Source of the DNA: an uncultured Acidimicrobiaceae bacterium
Lineage (GTDB): Bacteria > Actinomycetota > Acidimicrobiia > Spongiisociales > UBA5794
Assembly (NCBI GenBank): GCA_947259365.1
Contig: CAMYMC010000015.1
Span: 62,001-126,000 of the forward strand
Length of the DNA stretch: 64,000 nt
Direction: 5' to 3'
In this document: positions 9,365-17,931 of the stretch, one piece after another
How positions within the stretch are numbered: position 1 is the first letter of the stretch
How the letters are laid out: each line of letters opens with the position of its first letter
The notes under the pieces: generated by a model
The model's database searches: none
Told to the model about the DNA's origin: nothing
What the model saw: the letters and a program-made list of their open reading frames with translations, nothing else
Position numbers and translations under genes: made by a program

Positions 9365-10333
9365 ATGGCTGAGCCGTCGTTCCCGATCGCCGGCAGGACC
9401 GTGTGGGTCGCGGGTCACCGTGGCCTCGTCGGCTCAGCGATCGTCCGCCGACTCGCCGGCGAGCCGATCGGCGGCCTCATCACGGCCACGTCGGCCGAAG
9501 TGGATCTGCGCCGCCAGGATGTCACCGAGGCGTTCGTCCGATCGGAGCGCCCCGACGTGCTCATCCTCGCGGCTGCCCGGGTCGGAGGCATCCATGCCAA
9601 CCGGTCCGCTCAGGGTCAGTTCCTCTACGACAACCTCATGATCGCCGCCAACTGCCTCGAAGCGGCGAGGGCGAACGGCGTCGCCAAGACCGTCGTCTTG
9701 GGCTCGTCGTGCATCTACCCCCGCGGGGCGCACCAGCCCATGGGCGAGGACCAGCTGCTCACCGGCCCTCTCGAGCCGACCAACGAGGGCTACGCCATCG
9801 CCAAGATCGCCGCGCTGGAGCTCGCCAAGATGTACCGGCGCCAGTACGGGATGGATGCGATCTCGCTCATGCCGACGAACCTCTACGGGCCCGAGGACAA
9901 CTTCGACCTGGAGACGTCCCACGTGCTACCTGCGCTCCTCCACAAGATCCACAATGCCAGGGCGACGAGCGCAGCCACCGTGCCGGTGTGGGGAACCGGC
10001 CGTCCCCGCCGAGAGTTCCTCCACGTCGACGATCTCGCCGAGGCGACGATCTTCGCTCTCGAGCGCTACTCCGGCGAGCAGCACCTCAACGTGGGGACCG
10101 GCAAGGACATCTCCATTCGCGAGCTCGCGGAGCTCATCGCGGAGATCGTCGGCTGGGAAGGAGAGCTGGAGTTCGATCCCGACATGCCGGACGGCACGCC
10201 ACGCAAGCTCCTCGACATCTCCCGCATCGAGGCGCTCGGCTGGTCACCGTCGATCGGTCTGCGCGAAGGCATCGCCGCGACCTACGACTGGTTCCTCGCC
10301 AACTCCGAGTCGATCGTCACGCGTCCCCGGTGA
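9365..10333 (+). CDS. fcl: GDP-L-fucose synthase
   Basis: A 322-residue short-chain dehydrogenase of the epimerase/reductase type. It converts GDP-4-keto-6-deoxymannose to GDP-L-fucose with NADPH. Visible features are the Rossmann motif VAGHRGLVGSAIVRRL, AARVGGIHANRSAQGQFLYDN, LGSSCIYPRGAHQPMGED, the catalytic tyrosine and lysine in GYAIAKIAALELAKMY, and LYGPEDNFDLETSHVLPAL. An upstream in-frame TTG (9359) is possible; ATG 9365 is preferred. The partner Gmd is not in the window. It lies on the left flank of the surface-polysaccharide region and is likely a sugar-nucleotide supplier for it. Confidence 0.93.
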   Translation: MAEPSFPIAGRTVWVAGHRGLVGSAIVRRLAGEPIGGLITATSAEVDLRRQDVTEAFVRSERPDVLILAAARVGGIHANRSAQGQFLYDNLMIAANCLEAARANGVAKTVVLGSSCIYPRGAHQPMGEDQLLTGPLEPTNEGYAIAKIAALELAKMYRRQYGMDAISLMPTNLYGPEDNFDLETSHVLPALLHKIHNARATSAATVPVWGTGRPRREFLHVDDLAEATIFALERYSGEQHLNVGTGKDISIRELAELIAEIVGWEGELEFDPDMPDGTPRKLLDISRIEALGWSPSIGLREGIAATYDWFLANSESIVTRPR

Positions 10334-10383
10334 CGGCCCGGGCCCTGCGGGCCCGAGACGCGCACCGGAGGAAGCGGGCTCGA

Positions 10384-10389
10384 TAGCCT
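10384..10389 (+). promoter_or_regulatory. candidate -10 box for the amidohydrolase
   Basis: TAGCCT lies 6 bases before the GTG at 10396, in the gap after fcl. The spacing implies that transcription starts at or next to the start codon. Confidence 0.4.
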
Positions 10390-10395
10390 GGGCCG

Positions 10396-12171
10396 GTGGA
10401 CCTCGTCGTCGTCAACGCCTCGCTGGAGGGACCCGGGCTCCCTGCAGACGCGAATGCGGTCGCCGTCTCGGATGGGCGGATCGCAGCCGTCGGCCCGTCG
10501 CCCGACGTCCTGCGCGCCGCACGCGCGGCCGAGCTGATCGACGCCGGCGGAGCGAGCGTCTTCCCCGGGTTCCAGGACGCCCATGCCCACCCGTCGCACG
10601 CGGGCGTCGAGCTGGGCCGGTGCCATCTCCACCACATAGACGACCGAGGAGCACTCGTCGACGCCGTCGCCGACTACGCAGCCCGCCATCAGGGCGAGCC
10701 GTGGATCATCGGCTCGGGGTGGGGCATGGATGCCTTCCCCGGTGGGATCGCGACCGCCGCAGAGCTCGATGCCGTCGTCGCGGACAGGCCGGCGTTCCTC
10801 ATGAACCGGGACGGCCACGGGGCGTGGGTCAACACCGTCGCCCTCGAGATGGCGGGAATCGACGCGGCGACACCGGACCCCTTCGACGGCCGCATCGAGC
10901 GGGACCACGCCGGCCGACCCGTCGGCACCCTCCACGAGGGGGCGGTCGACCTCGTCGAGCGGCTCATCCCGGCGGTGACCGGCGCCGAGATCGAGGCCGG
11001 GATCCTCCGCGCCCAGGCGTACCTGTTCTCGCTCGGAGTGACGGCCTGGCAGGACGCCTGGGTGGAGCCCGCCGACCACGACGCGTACTTGGCCGTGGCG
11101 GGCCGGGGCGACCTCCTCGCGGCCGTCACCGGGGCGCTGTGGTGGGATCGCTCCCGAGGCCTCGACCAGGTCGACGAGCTCGCGGCGCGACGCGCGACGC
11201 GCGGGCGGTACGCGGCCAGGACGGTGAAGATCATGATCGACGGCGTCTGCGAGAACTTCACCGCAGCCGTGCTCGATCCGTACGTCCGGCGTCCGGAGCC
11301 CGCCGACCATCCGACCGGCCTCACCTTCGTCAAGGAGCCGGTCCTCGGCGACGCGGTGAGCGCGCTCGACCGGCTCGGCTTCCAGGTCCACTTCCACGCG
11401 CTCGGGGACCGGGCGGTCAGGATGGCCCTCGACGCGCTCGCCGCGGCTTGCGAGGCGAACGGGGAGTCGACCGGCCGCCACCACCTCGCCCACCTCCAGC
11501 TCGTCGACCCCGCAGACGTGCCCCGGTTCGCTGCGCTGGGCGCCGTCGCCAACATCCAGCCGTTGTGGGCCCACGAGGACGGCTACCAGCGCGACCTCAC
11601 CGTTCCCTTCCTCGGCCCGGAGCGGTCGGCGCGCCAGTACCCGTTCGGCGATCTCCGCCGTGCCGGAGCCCGGCTCGCCATCGGCTCCGACTGGTCGGTC
11701 TCGACGCCGAACCCGTTCGAGATCCTCCACGTGGCGGTGACGAGGACCCATCCCGCAGAGCCGGACGTCCCTCCCCTCGGCCCCGATCAGGCGCTGTCGT
11801 GGGACGACGCGATCGAGGCGGCGACGCTCGGCGCAGCGTACGTCTGCCACCGCGACACCACGAGCGGGACGATCGAGGTGGGGAAGGATGCCGACCTCGT
11901 CGTCGCCGACCGCAACATTCGCATCGATGACGAGGTTGAAATGACTGCCGGGACTCGAGCTCGCCTCCGAAGCCGCGGCGCTCGCAGGGCAGAGCCCCGA
12001 TCGGGTCTCCCGTGCCCGACCTTCGAATACGCGACGCCCGCGCGCCGTCCCGCCTACTCGGTCTTGGGCTCCTCGCGCCGGGCCGGAATCGGCATCCAAC
12101 CCTTGCCGCCCTGGCGGGAATCCCTCAGCTCCGTCGTCGAGGAGATCCAGGCGGGGATGACCCTCGGCTGA
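10396..12171 (+). CDS. metal-dependent amidohydrolase (YtcJ-like) with an atypical C-terminus
   Basis: A 591-residue protein, of which about residues 1-512 match the amidohydrolase_3/YtcJ family. The metal-binding HxH is in FQDAHAHPSHAGVELG, followed by WGMDAFPGG, VKIMIDGVCENFTAA, a His in QVHFHALGDRAVR, HHLAHLQLVDPAD and the Asp in AIGSDWSVSTPNP. The GTG start follows a TAGCCT box. After EVGKDADLVVADRNIRIDD, where family members end with a short beta segment, the protein continues as about 75 Arg/Pro/Ser-rich residues with no family resemblance. The native C-terminus therefore appears to be missing and replaced by read-through sequence at the edge of the lower-GC polysaccharide block. The enzyme may be impaired; the substrate is unknown. 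Confidence 0.8.
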   Translation: MDLVVVNASLEGPGLPADANAVAVSDGRIAAVGPSPDVLRAARAAELIDAGGASVFPGFQDAHAHPSHAGVELGRCHLHHIDDRGALVDAVADYAARHQGEPWIIGSGWGMDAFPGGIATAAELDAVVADRPAFLMNRDGHGAWVNTVALEMAGIDAATPDPFDGRIERDHAGRPVGTLHEGAVDLVERLIPAVTGAEIEAGILRAQAYLFSLGVTAWQDAWVEPADHDAYLAVAGRGDLLAAVTGALWWDRSRGLDQVDELAARRATRGRYAARTVKIMIDGVCENFTAAVLDPYVRRPEPADHPTGLTFVKEPVLGDAVSALDRLGFQVHFHALGDRAVRMALDALAAACEANGESTGRHHLAHLQLVDPADVPRFAALGAVANIQPLWAHEDGYQRDLTVPFLGPERSARQYPFGDLRRAGARLAIGSDWSVSTPNPFEILHVAVTRTHPAEPDVPPLGPDQALSWDDAIEAATLGAAYVCHRDTTSGTIEVGKDADLVVADRNIRIDDEVEMTAGTRARLRSRGARRAEPRSGLPCPTFEYATPARRPAYSVLGSSRRAGIGIQPLPPWRESLSSVVEEIQAGMTLG

Positions 12172-12421
12172 GCGCCGAACGCCTCGGAGCCGTCGGCGCG
12201 AGTTGCTCCTCGACCTCAGCGACGCGGGCAGGGACGCCGGCCTTCGGCGTGGCCGCGCCTCGGTTGATACGCATGACAGCCTGGAGGCGCCTCCAAGCTC
12301 GGCGAGCTGCGAGCAGTGGCTCGTCGCCACGGCAGCCCTGCTCGGATCGTACGGGGCTCTTTCGATTGCGAATGCCTAAGTTGTAGCCAGATCCTGCTCC
12401 GCTGACAGACCGGACGATGTG
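12172..12421. other. gene-free junction before the lower-GC polysaccharide block
   Basis: No convincing gene is seen on either strand; open frames here give low-complexity Arg/Ser products. A perfect 14-bp palindrome TGGAGGCGCCTCCA lies at 12282-12295. Together with the odd tail of the amidohydrolase gene, the region looks like a recombination scar. Confidence 0.4.
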
Positions 12422-13165
12422 ATGACATCTCTCTTCGACCTGCTGAAGGATGCGATACCGAATGACCATTCGCGCCAGGTCAGCTCGACGCACTACGGGG
12501 AGGAGTTCGCTGCAAACGGACCATCCGGTGCACTCGTTCTGGACCTGGGATGCGGCGCAGGAGCGTCTCGGCGGATCTTCCGGGCGCGCCGCGACATGTC
12601 CTGGGTCGGGGTGGATCTCCAGAGCTCACCCGAAGTCGACGCCCGAAACAGGCTCGATGGGCGCGTCGTCACCTACGACGGAGTGCGGCTGCCATTTCGG
12701 GATGAGTCGTTCGATTGTGTCTACTCAACGCAGGTCCTGGAGCACGTCAGATACCCACGCGCGGTGCTTCGAGAGGTTTCCCGCGTCTTGAAGCCCGGTG
12801 CCGTCTTCGTCGGCAGCACCTCCAACTTGGAGCCGTATCACACGCTCAGCCTGTGGTCCTACACGCCATACGGGTTCAAGGTGCTCGTCGCAGAAGCTGG
12901 CCTTCAGCTGGAGGAACTCCGACCCGGGATCGACGGCATCACACTCACGAAGAGGTCGTATCTGGGCCGACCGGCGGAGTACAGCCGGTTCTTCGCGGAA
13001 GAGTCGCCGCTGAATCAGGAGATCACCGCCTGGGGAGCCGACACGGGGCGTCGACCGGCGCTGGTGAACAACCGCAAGCTTCAGTACTGCGGACAATTCG
13101 CGTTCCGCACGAGGAAACCCACGAACGCCTCCGATTCCGAGCCACCCGCTCCAAGGAACTCGTGA
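12422..13165 (+). CDS. class I SAM-dependent methyltransferase
   Basis: A 247-residue methyltransferase. SAM-binding motif I is ALVLDLGCGAGASRRIF; an acidic loop (WVGVDLQSSPEV) and the motif IV/post region FDCVYSTQVLEHVRYPRAVLREVSRVLKPGAVFVGST follow. Starts at GTG 12419 and ATG 12422 are adjacent; the ATG is used here. It is the first gene of the lower-GC block and lies directly before the polysaccharide export permease. A role in modifying a sugar or lipid-linked glycan is likely, but the acceptor is unknown. Confidence 0.85.
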   Translation: MTSLFDLLKDAIPNDHSRQVSSTHYGEEFAANGPSGALVLDLGCGAGASRRIFRARRDMSWVGVDLQSSPEVDARNRLDGRVVTYDGVRLPFRDESFDCVYSTQVLEHVRYPRAVLREVSRVLKPGAVFVGSTSNLEPYHTLSLWSYTPYGFKVLVAEAGLQLEELRPGIDGITLTKRSYLGRPAEYSRFFAEESPLNQEITAWGADTGRRPALVNNRKLQYCGQFAFRTRKPTNASDSEPPAPRNS

Positions 13166-13223
13166 TCCGGCTGCGAGGCCAGGCCCCCTGGAGCAAGTCG
13201 GCCTGAAAGGTGAACTGTCCGCC

Positions 13224-13229
13224 TACAAT
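13224..13229 (+). promoter_or_regulatory. candidate -10 box for the polysaccharide exporter
   Basis: TACAAT lies in the gap after the methyltransferase and 12 bases before the ATG at 13242, which would give a very short leader. Confidence 0.4.
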
Positions 13230-13241
13230 CCCCGCGACCCC

Positions 13242-14075
13242 ATGACCACCTCCACCGTGCCTCTTCGCCGCGCCATATCCGGGGTGCGAGCGTACGTCCG
13301 ACACCTCTGGAATCGCCGGGAGTTCGCATTTCACTTGGCTCTCGGCAATGTCAAGGCGCGGAACGCTTCCACGACGCTTGGGCTGATCTGGTGGGTCATC
13401 AACCCGCTCCTGCTCGGCGGAATCTACGCCCTGGTGTTCGGCGTGATCCTGGATATCCAGCGCGGAGAAGAGAACTACATCGCCTACCTGCTCGCGGGCA
13501 TGTTCGCCTTCTACTACACGCGATCCGTCATGGTGGGGGCGGTGAACAGCATCATCCAGAACGCCCGGCTTCTTGCCAACCTCCCCTTCCCGCGACTCGT
13601 GCTTCCTGGTTCCGCGCTGATCGAAAGCGCCGTCGGGTTCGTGGCCTCTCTGGGCATCTACTACCTGATCGTGGGTCCGATCGACGGCGTCTGGCCCGGG
13701 AGCACGGTCTGGTGGCTTCTTCCCGCATTCCTCCTCCATACCCTGTTCAGCTTCGGCCTCGGAGCTCTTGTCGCGCGGCTGGCGGTGCCCTTCCGCGACC
13801 TCAACAACCTTGTACCCTACGTGCTGCGCCTTTGGCTGTACGTCTCGCCGGTCATATGGCCCGTCACGTTTCTCGAGAACGCCCGGCCGGGTATCCAGCA
13901 AGTTCTGGAATGGAACCCACTGTTCCCGATCCTCGCTGTGTATCGCCACGCTCTCATGGGCCAGACCCTGACCGGAGGTGACGTCGTCGTGGCCTCGACA
14001 TGGTCCGTGTTGCTCTTCCTGTTTGGCGTGGGACTCTTCGTCCGCAACGAGGGAAGGATGACGCGGTACATATGA
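13242..14075 (+). CDS. wzm: polysaccharide ABC exporter permease (Wzm/TagG-like)
   Basis: A 277-residue ABC-2 type membrane protein with about six hydrophobic segments. Family-like features are the cytoplasmic N-terminal stretch REFAFHLALGNVKARNASTTLGLIWWVINPLLLGGIYALVFG, the pattern LLAGMFAFYYTRSVMVGAVNSIIQNARLL, and the C-terminal PVIWPVTFLENARPGIQQVLEWNPLFPILAVYRHAL. These are typical of O-antigen or teichoic-acid exporters that move finished, lipid-linked chains across the membrane. Its stop overlaps the ATG of the ATPase gene by 4 bases. Confidence 0.92.
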   Translation: MTTSTVPLRRAISGVRAYVRHLWNRREFAFHLALGNVKARNASTTLGLIWWVINPLLLGGIYALVFGVILDIQRGEENYIAYLLAGMFAFYYTRSVMVGAVNSIIQNARLLANLPFPRLVLPGSALIESAVGFVASLGIYYLIVGPIDGVWPGSTVWWLLPAFLLHTLFSFGLGALVARLAVPFRDLNNLVPYVLRLWLYVSPVIWPVTFLENARPGIQQVLEWNPLFPILAVYRHALMGQTLTGGDVVVASTWSVLLFLFGVGLFVRNEGRMTRYI

Positions 14076-14827
14076 CGCGACGTCCTGCAATCGTCGCCAG
14101 GGACATCACTGTCAGCTTTCGCCCCACGGTTGACCGCAAACCGACGTTGCGAAGGTCGATCGCTCAGCTGCGCCACAAACAGCGGGAGACAGTGCTAGCT
14201 CTGAGCGGCGTGAGCGTCGAGGTCATGCGAGGCGAGGCGTTCGGGATCATTGGACGCAACGGTGCCGGCAAGAGCACCCTCCTCAAAGTCCTCGCGAAGA
14301 CGCTGAAGCCTGATTCGGGCACAGTCAACGTATACGGGCGTACCTCGACCCTGCTGCAGCTTGGAGTCGGGTTCAACCCGGAGCTCTCCGGTCGGCGAAA
14401 CGTCCTCCTGGGCGGCCTTGCTGCAGGTCTACGCAAGCGCGAGGTCGACGAGAAGTTCGACACCATCGTGTCCTATGCAGAACTCTGGGATGCCATCGAC
14501 AGGCCCGTGAAAACGTACTCATCAGGGATGTTCGCCCGGCTCGCGTTCTCGGTGGCCATGGCCCTCGAACCCAACATCCTCCTCCTTGATGAGGTGCTGG
14601 CCGTCGGCGATGAGAGTTTCAGGGCCAAGAGCAGAGAGGCGATGGAAGACTTATTGGCCCGTGCAGGAACGATCGTGTTTGTATCCCACGCGTTGCCCGT
14701 GGTGACCGAGTTCTGCGACCGAGTGATGTGGCTCCACGAAGCAGAAGTCCGTCAGCTGGGTGACGCTGGTGAGGTTGTGGCGGCGTATCAGGCCTCGGTG
14801 AAGAAGCCCCAGAAAGCCAAGAGATGA
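14072..14827 (+). CDS. wzt: polysaccharide ABC exporter ATP-binding protein (Wzt/TagH-like)
   Basis: A 251-residue ATPase with Walker A GRNGAGKST, the family-specific region TSTLLQLGVGFNPELSGRRNVLLGG, signature TYSSGMFARLAFSVA, Walker B ILLLDEVLAVGDE and the H-loop in FVSHA. The N-terminus carries the family insertion between VSFRP and LSGVSVEV. It ends soon after the ATPase fold, so it lacks the C-terminal carbohydrate-binding domain of longer Wzt proteins. Export is therefore probably not gated by recognition of a terminal sugar by this subunit. The ATGA overlap with the permease gene indicates coupled translation. Confidence 0.92.
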   Translation: MTRRPAIVARDITVSFRPTVDRKPTLRRSIAQLRHKQRETVLALSGVSVEVMRGEAFGIIGRNGAGKSTLLKVLAKTLKPDSGTVNVYGRTSTLLQLGVGFNPELSGRRNVLLGGLAAGLRKREVDEKFDTIVSYAELWDAIDRPVKTYSSGMFARLAFSVAMALEPNILLLDEVLAVGDESFRAKSREAMEDLLARAGTIVFVSHALPVVTEFCDRVMWLHEAEVRQLGDAGEVVAAYQASVKKPQKAKR

Positions 14828-14953
14828 GCCGACGGGATCGGAACCCTGCATCCGCCCGTCCGTATCCGCACCGTCAAGACCCTTGGCTACGCTGCTGTCC
14901 CAAGGACCGCCGGTCACGACAGCGCGCGCCATGAGACATTGCGAGGTGTTTCG

Positions 14954-15589
14954 TTGCTGACAACTTCCCAATCCTCCGCCTTCTGGGAGCAGCGGCATGC
15001 CGACTGGGGGGATTTCGTATCGGGCGGGGACTGGGGCATGAGCGAGGCCGACAACACGGCCTTCTACTTCCACCGGCTGGGCCACCTGTTGCAGATCATT
15101 GGGCCTTCGAGCGACCCGCACGCGCCGCTGGACGTTCTCGACGCTGGCTGTGGCAAGGGATTCTTCAGCGAAAGGCTCGCAGAATGCGGGCACCGGGTCG
15201 TGGGCTTCGATCCCAGTGCGACCGCACTAGCGCACGTGCCAAAGCCGCGCCTTGCTCGGTATCGACGCTCAGCGATCGAGCGATTCGCATGGGATCACTT
15301 CTTCGATGTCGTGATCGCCGTCGACGTCCTCTTCCACATCCTTGACGAAGCCGAATGGGAGCGATCGGTGCGGCAACTCGCCAGTTTGACGCGTTTGACC
15401 GGCCTGCTCGTGATCACCGACCATACGGAGGACACGACGATGCAGCTTGGCACGTACATCGTGCAGAGAAGCCCGCAGCGCTACTCGTCGGTGCTGAGCG
15501 CGTTCGGATTCGCGCTCGCCGACAGAATCCCATACGCCTTCAGAGGGAATCCGAATGCGTTCCACGTGTTCCGAAGGGGCGAGACGTGA
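14954..15589 (+). CDS. class I SAM-dependent methyltransferase
   Basis: A 211-residue methyltransferase with SAM motif I DVLDAGCGKGFFSERLAECGHRVVGFDPS and motif IV HFFDVVIAVDVLFHILDEAEWERSVRQLASLTRLTGLLVITDH. The start is taken at TTG 14954 because GAGG at 14943-14946 lies 7 bases upstream; a TTG at 14939 is also in frame. It overlaps the next gene by 4 bases (GTGA). Its position between the exporter and large glycosyltransferases suggests glycan methylation, perhaps capping that controls chain length. That is inference from context. Confidence 0.85.
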   Translation: MLTTSQSSAFWEQRHADWGDFVSGGDWGMSEADNTAFYFHRLGHLLQIIGPSSDPHAPLDVLDAGCGKGFFSERLAECGHRVVGFDPSATALAHVPKPRLARYRRSAIERFAWDHFFDVVIAVDVLFHILDEAEWERSVRQLASLTRLTGLLVITDHTEDTTMQLGTYIVQRSPQRYSSVLSAFGFALADRIPYAFRGNPNAFHVFRRGET

Positions 15590-17931
15590 GGCTTTCCGAC
15601 GTCCTGGCATCCCTCGGTGCTGCAACGGTATTCGAAGACATCAGCAAGGGCCAGATCGACCTTCGCAGGTATGCTGGCCCGGTCGCGTGGGCCGACGCTG
15701 AGACGGACGCCACCGCACCGAGGTTCTTGGTGTGTGTGATCGGCGATGAGCGCGGCATCGCCGACAGCCTGACCTCGGCCTTGGAGCGATGGGACGCTGC
15801 GAACGCCGACGGGATGGTGATCGTCCTGACGTCGGACGCAATGGGGTCACTCGCTGCGGGGCTGGACGGGTTCGCAGAACGTCGACTCCAAATCGTCTCG
15901 ATCACGCCGCTTCAATACGACATCCTGAAAGCAGCAGCCGTCGTCATCCACACGGACGATGTGCTTGTGCCGGATCGTTACCTCGACGCCGGCAGCTCAA
16001 CTCGTCGTACTCTGGCGGACGAGCTCCTCAACCGCCTCGTGAACGAGTACCAGATCGAATCCTTCGGGGCTCGCCGGGCCCGGGTGGAAGTCGACGCCGC
16101 GTTCGACCGCGGAGTCGCGATCCACCGTAATCAAGTGAACGAGACCGAGGCCCGCGTCATGCGCGCCGAACGTGAGCGGGCTGCGCGGGAACGCGGGTCC
16201 TTGGAGAGCACGATCAGAACGCTCGAGCAGCAGCTCGACTCTGCAGAAGTGGAAAGAGCCGAGGCCGAATGGAAGCTCAAGGATCTGCGCGCCTCGGTGT
16301 CCTACCGCTTTGGGAGGCTCGTCGCCGATTCGCTCAGAAAGCCCTTTCCGCGACTGCTCAGTTTGCCATTCGACCTCCTGCGGTTGCGCAGAGACTCGGG
16401 CCGCAGCGCGTCAAAGCCTCCGATGAGGTCCGACTCCGCCATGTCTCTGGCGACACAGGCGACGACCGGGCAGCCTTCGCTTCCGTCCTCTTCTGACGTG
16501 TTCGGAGAATGGGCTGAAGTAGGTGGGCGGCTGTGGTACCCGATTGGCCGTGACTCCGGAACTCCTCCGAGCAGGATCGCCGCCGTCACCGGCGCGTTCG
16601 CCGCACCCCGAAAGAGGCGCACGTGGGCGGTTCTCCATCCAAACTCGGCGCTTCAGCAGCTCGAGGCGTTTGTGCCGTCGATCCTCATCGTGGACTCGTC
16701 GGCTGCATTGGAGGGATCCCCCTGGTTCGGCGCCGGCACAAGCGTGGGCCTTCGGCATGACCAGTTGCTCCATTCGCTCGTCGACCGGGCCCAACACCTG
16801 GCCATCCCGGTCGTCTTTCGATGGGACACGGCCATGTACCGCGCCCCCCAGTTGGTCGATCTGGCCGACCGCGCTGACGTTGTCGCAGTCAGCGAAGACG
16901 GCGGACCGGACGCCGACCTCCCTGTCGTCCCCCACGGCGTGGATCTGTTGCGGTTCAACCCCGTCGGCCGGGCAACGAGCGGTTTGACTGCGACCGTGTT
17001 GGCCAGCGACACGTCGACCTCCGTTCAAACCGGCGCCACTGCGCCGGACCTCTCCGGAGGCCCGATGTTGCGCATGAGTTCGTTCACAACTCTGCCGAGC
17101 TCTGCCCTATACGACCCAATTGCACTGGCAGACAGCTTCAGAAGAGTCGCGTTCGCAATCCTCCCGACAGACGTCCCGGCCACCGCGATGCGGGAGGCGG
17201 TGGCCTGTGGTGCCATCGCGATTGGCAGGTTCGATCGCAGCTTCTCGACTTCTGTGGCGGCATCGGAAGTCAACAGTGCGGACCTGGAGGAGCTCCGGAA
17301 TCAAGCGGTTGCCGAGCAGACCAGATCGCTGGCGACCATTCTCGACCGGTTCTCGATCCTGGCGGAAGAGCAGACGCTCGCCGAACTCACGGACTCTCAC
17401 GCACCTGTTGGGTTCCCGCCCGTAACAGCGATCATCGAGGCTGGGTCCCCAGAGCAGACCCTCTCTGTGACGCGAACGTTGGTGCTGAGTGAGGTCCGAC
17501 CTGCGAAAGCTGTGCTCGTCGTCGGAGCTAGCGACAGCGCTGATGTCGGCACCGTGATGCGAGCCCTCGAAGCAGGTGGGGTGGTGTCGAGAATCGTCAG
17601 CGCCGATGCCCCGTCGTCCGAAGTGCTCGAGGCAGTTGGGCCGCGTGGATCTCTGTTGCTCGTTCGCGCTGCGCAATCGGCCGGACTACACCGGGACACC
17701 GTGAGCGACCTCCGGCTGGCGGTGGCAATGAGTCCAACACTGGTCGCCGGCGTGGGCAACGAGACCAGCGGCCGCTGGTCTTTCGGACAAGCGGGAGAAC
17801 TCGTGATGCTGAGCGCTGAACTCGTCGGCTCCCAACCCGGTGAGTCCGCAGCACACTGGCTTGAGCGAGCCTGGTCGCGTGCCTTCAGCGTACCGGCTCT
17901 GCGAGCCCGCTCGGGAGCGAACAATGGCTGA
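15586..17931 (+). CDS. large coiled-coil, glycosyltransferase-associated protein
   Basis: A 781-residue cytoplasmic protein starting at GTG 15586. Residues of about 1-185 form an alpha/beta domain of unknown type. A charged heptad-rich stretch follows (roughly 185-235: MRAERERAARERGSLESTI through EVERAEAEWKLKDLR), then a basic amphipathic segment (SYRFGRLVADSLRKPFPRLL, then SLPFDLLRLRRD) of a kind seen in envelope glycosyltransferases. The C-terminal half resembles a GT-B/CgeB-like N-terminal subdomain (WAVLHPNSALQQLEAFVPSILIV, FRWDTAMYRAPQLVDLADRADVV, VVPHGVDLLRFNP). I see no clear sugar-nucleotide EX7E motif, so catalysis is unproven. It overlaps the next gene by 8 bases. Confidence 0.7.
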   Translation: MRLSDVLASLGAATVFEDISKGQIDLRRYAGPVAWADAETDATAPRFLVCVIGDERGIADSLTSALERWDAANADGMVIVLTSDAMGSLAAGLDGFAERRLQIVSITPLQYDILKAAAVVIHTDDVLVPDRYLDAGSSTRRTLADELLNRLVNEYQIESFGARRARVEVDAAFDRGVAIHRNQVNETEARVMRAERERAARERGSLESTIRTLEQQLDSAEVERAEAEWKLKDLRASVSYRFGRLVADSLRKPFPRLLSLPFDLLRLRRDSGRSASKPPMRSDSAMSLATQATTGQPSLPSSSDVFGEWAEVGGRLWYPIGRDSGTPPSRIAAVTGAFAAPRKRRTWAVLHPNSALQQLEAFVPSILIVDSSAALEGSPWFGAGTSVGLRHDQLLHSLVDRAQHLAIPVVFRWDTAMYRAPQLVDLADRADVVAVSEDGGPDADLPVVPHGVDLLRFNPVGRATSGLTATVLASDTSTSVQTGATAPDLSGGPMLRMSSFTTLPSSALYDPIALADSFRRVAFAILPTDVPATAMREAVACGAIAIGRFDRSFSTSVAASEVNSADLEELRNQAVAEQTRSLATILDRFSILAEEQTLAELTDSHAPVGFPPVTAIIEAGSPEQTLSVTRTLVLSEVRPAKAVLVVGASDSADVGTVMRALEAGGVVSRIVSADAPSSEVLEAVGPRGSLLLVRAAQSAGLHRDTVSDLRLAVAMSPTLVAGVGNETSGRWSFGQAGELVMLSAELVGSQPGESAAHWLERAWSRAFSVPALRARSGANNG

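Noticed and set aside
12282-12295. 14-bp palindrome as an insertion-sequence end or attachment site
   Set aside because: No matching copy, target duplication or transposase/integrase gene was seen nearby; it may be chance in GC-rich DNA.
12125-12493. 122-residue minus-strand open frame in the junction region
   Set aside because: Low-complexity Arg/Ala/Ser product that runs into the methyltransferase gene on the other strand; no Shine-Dalgarno sequence or family match.
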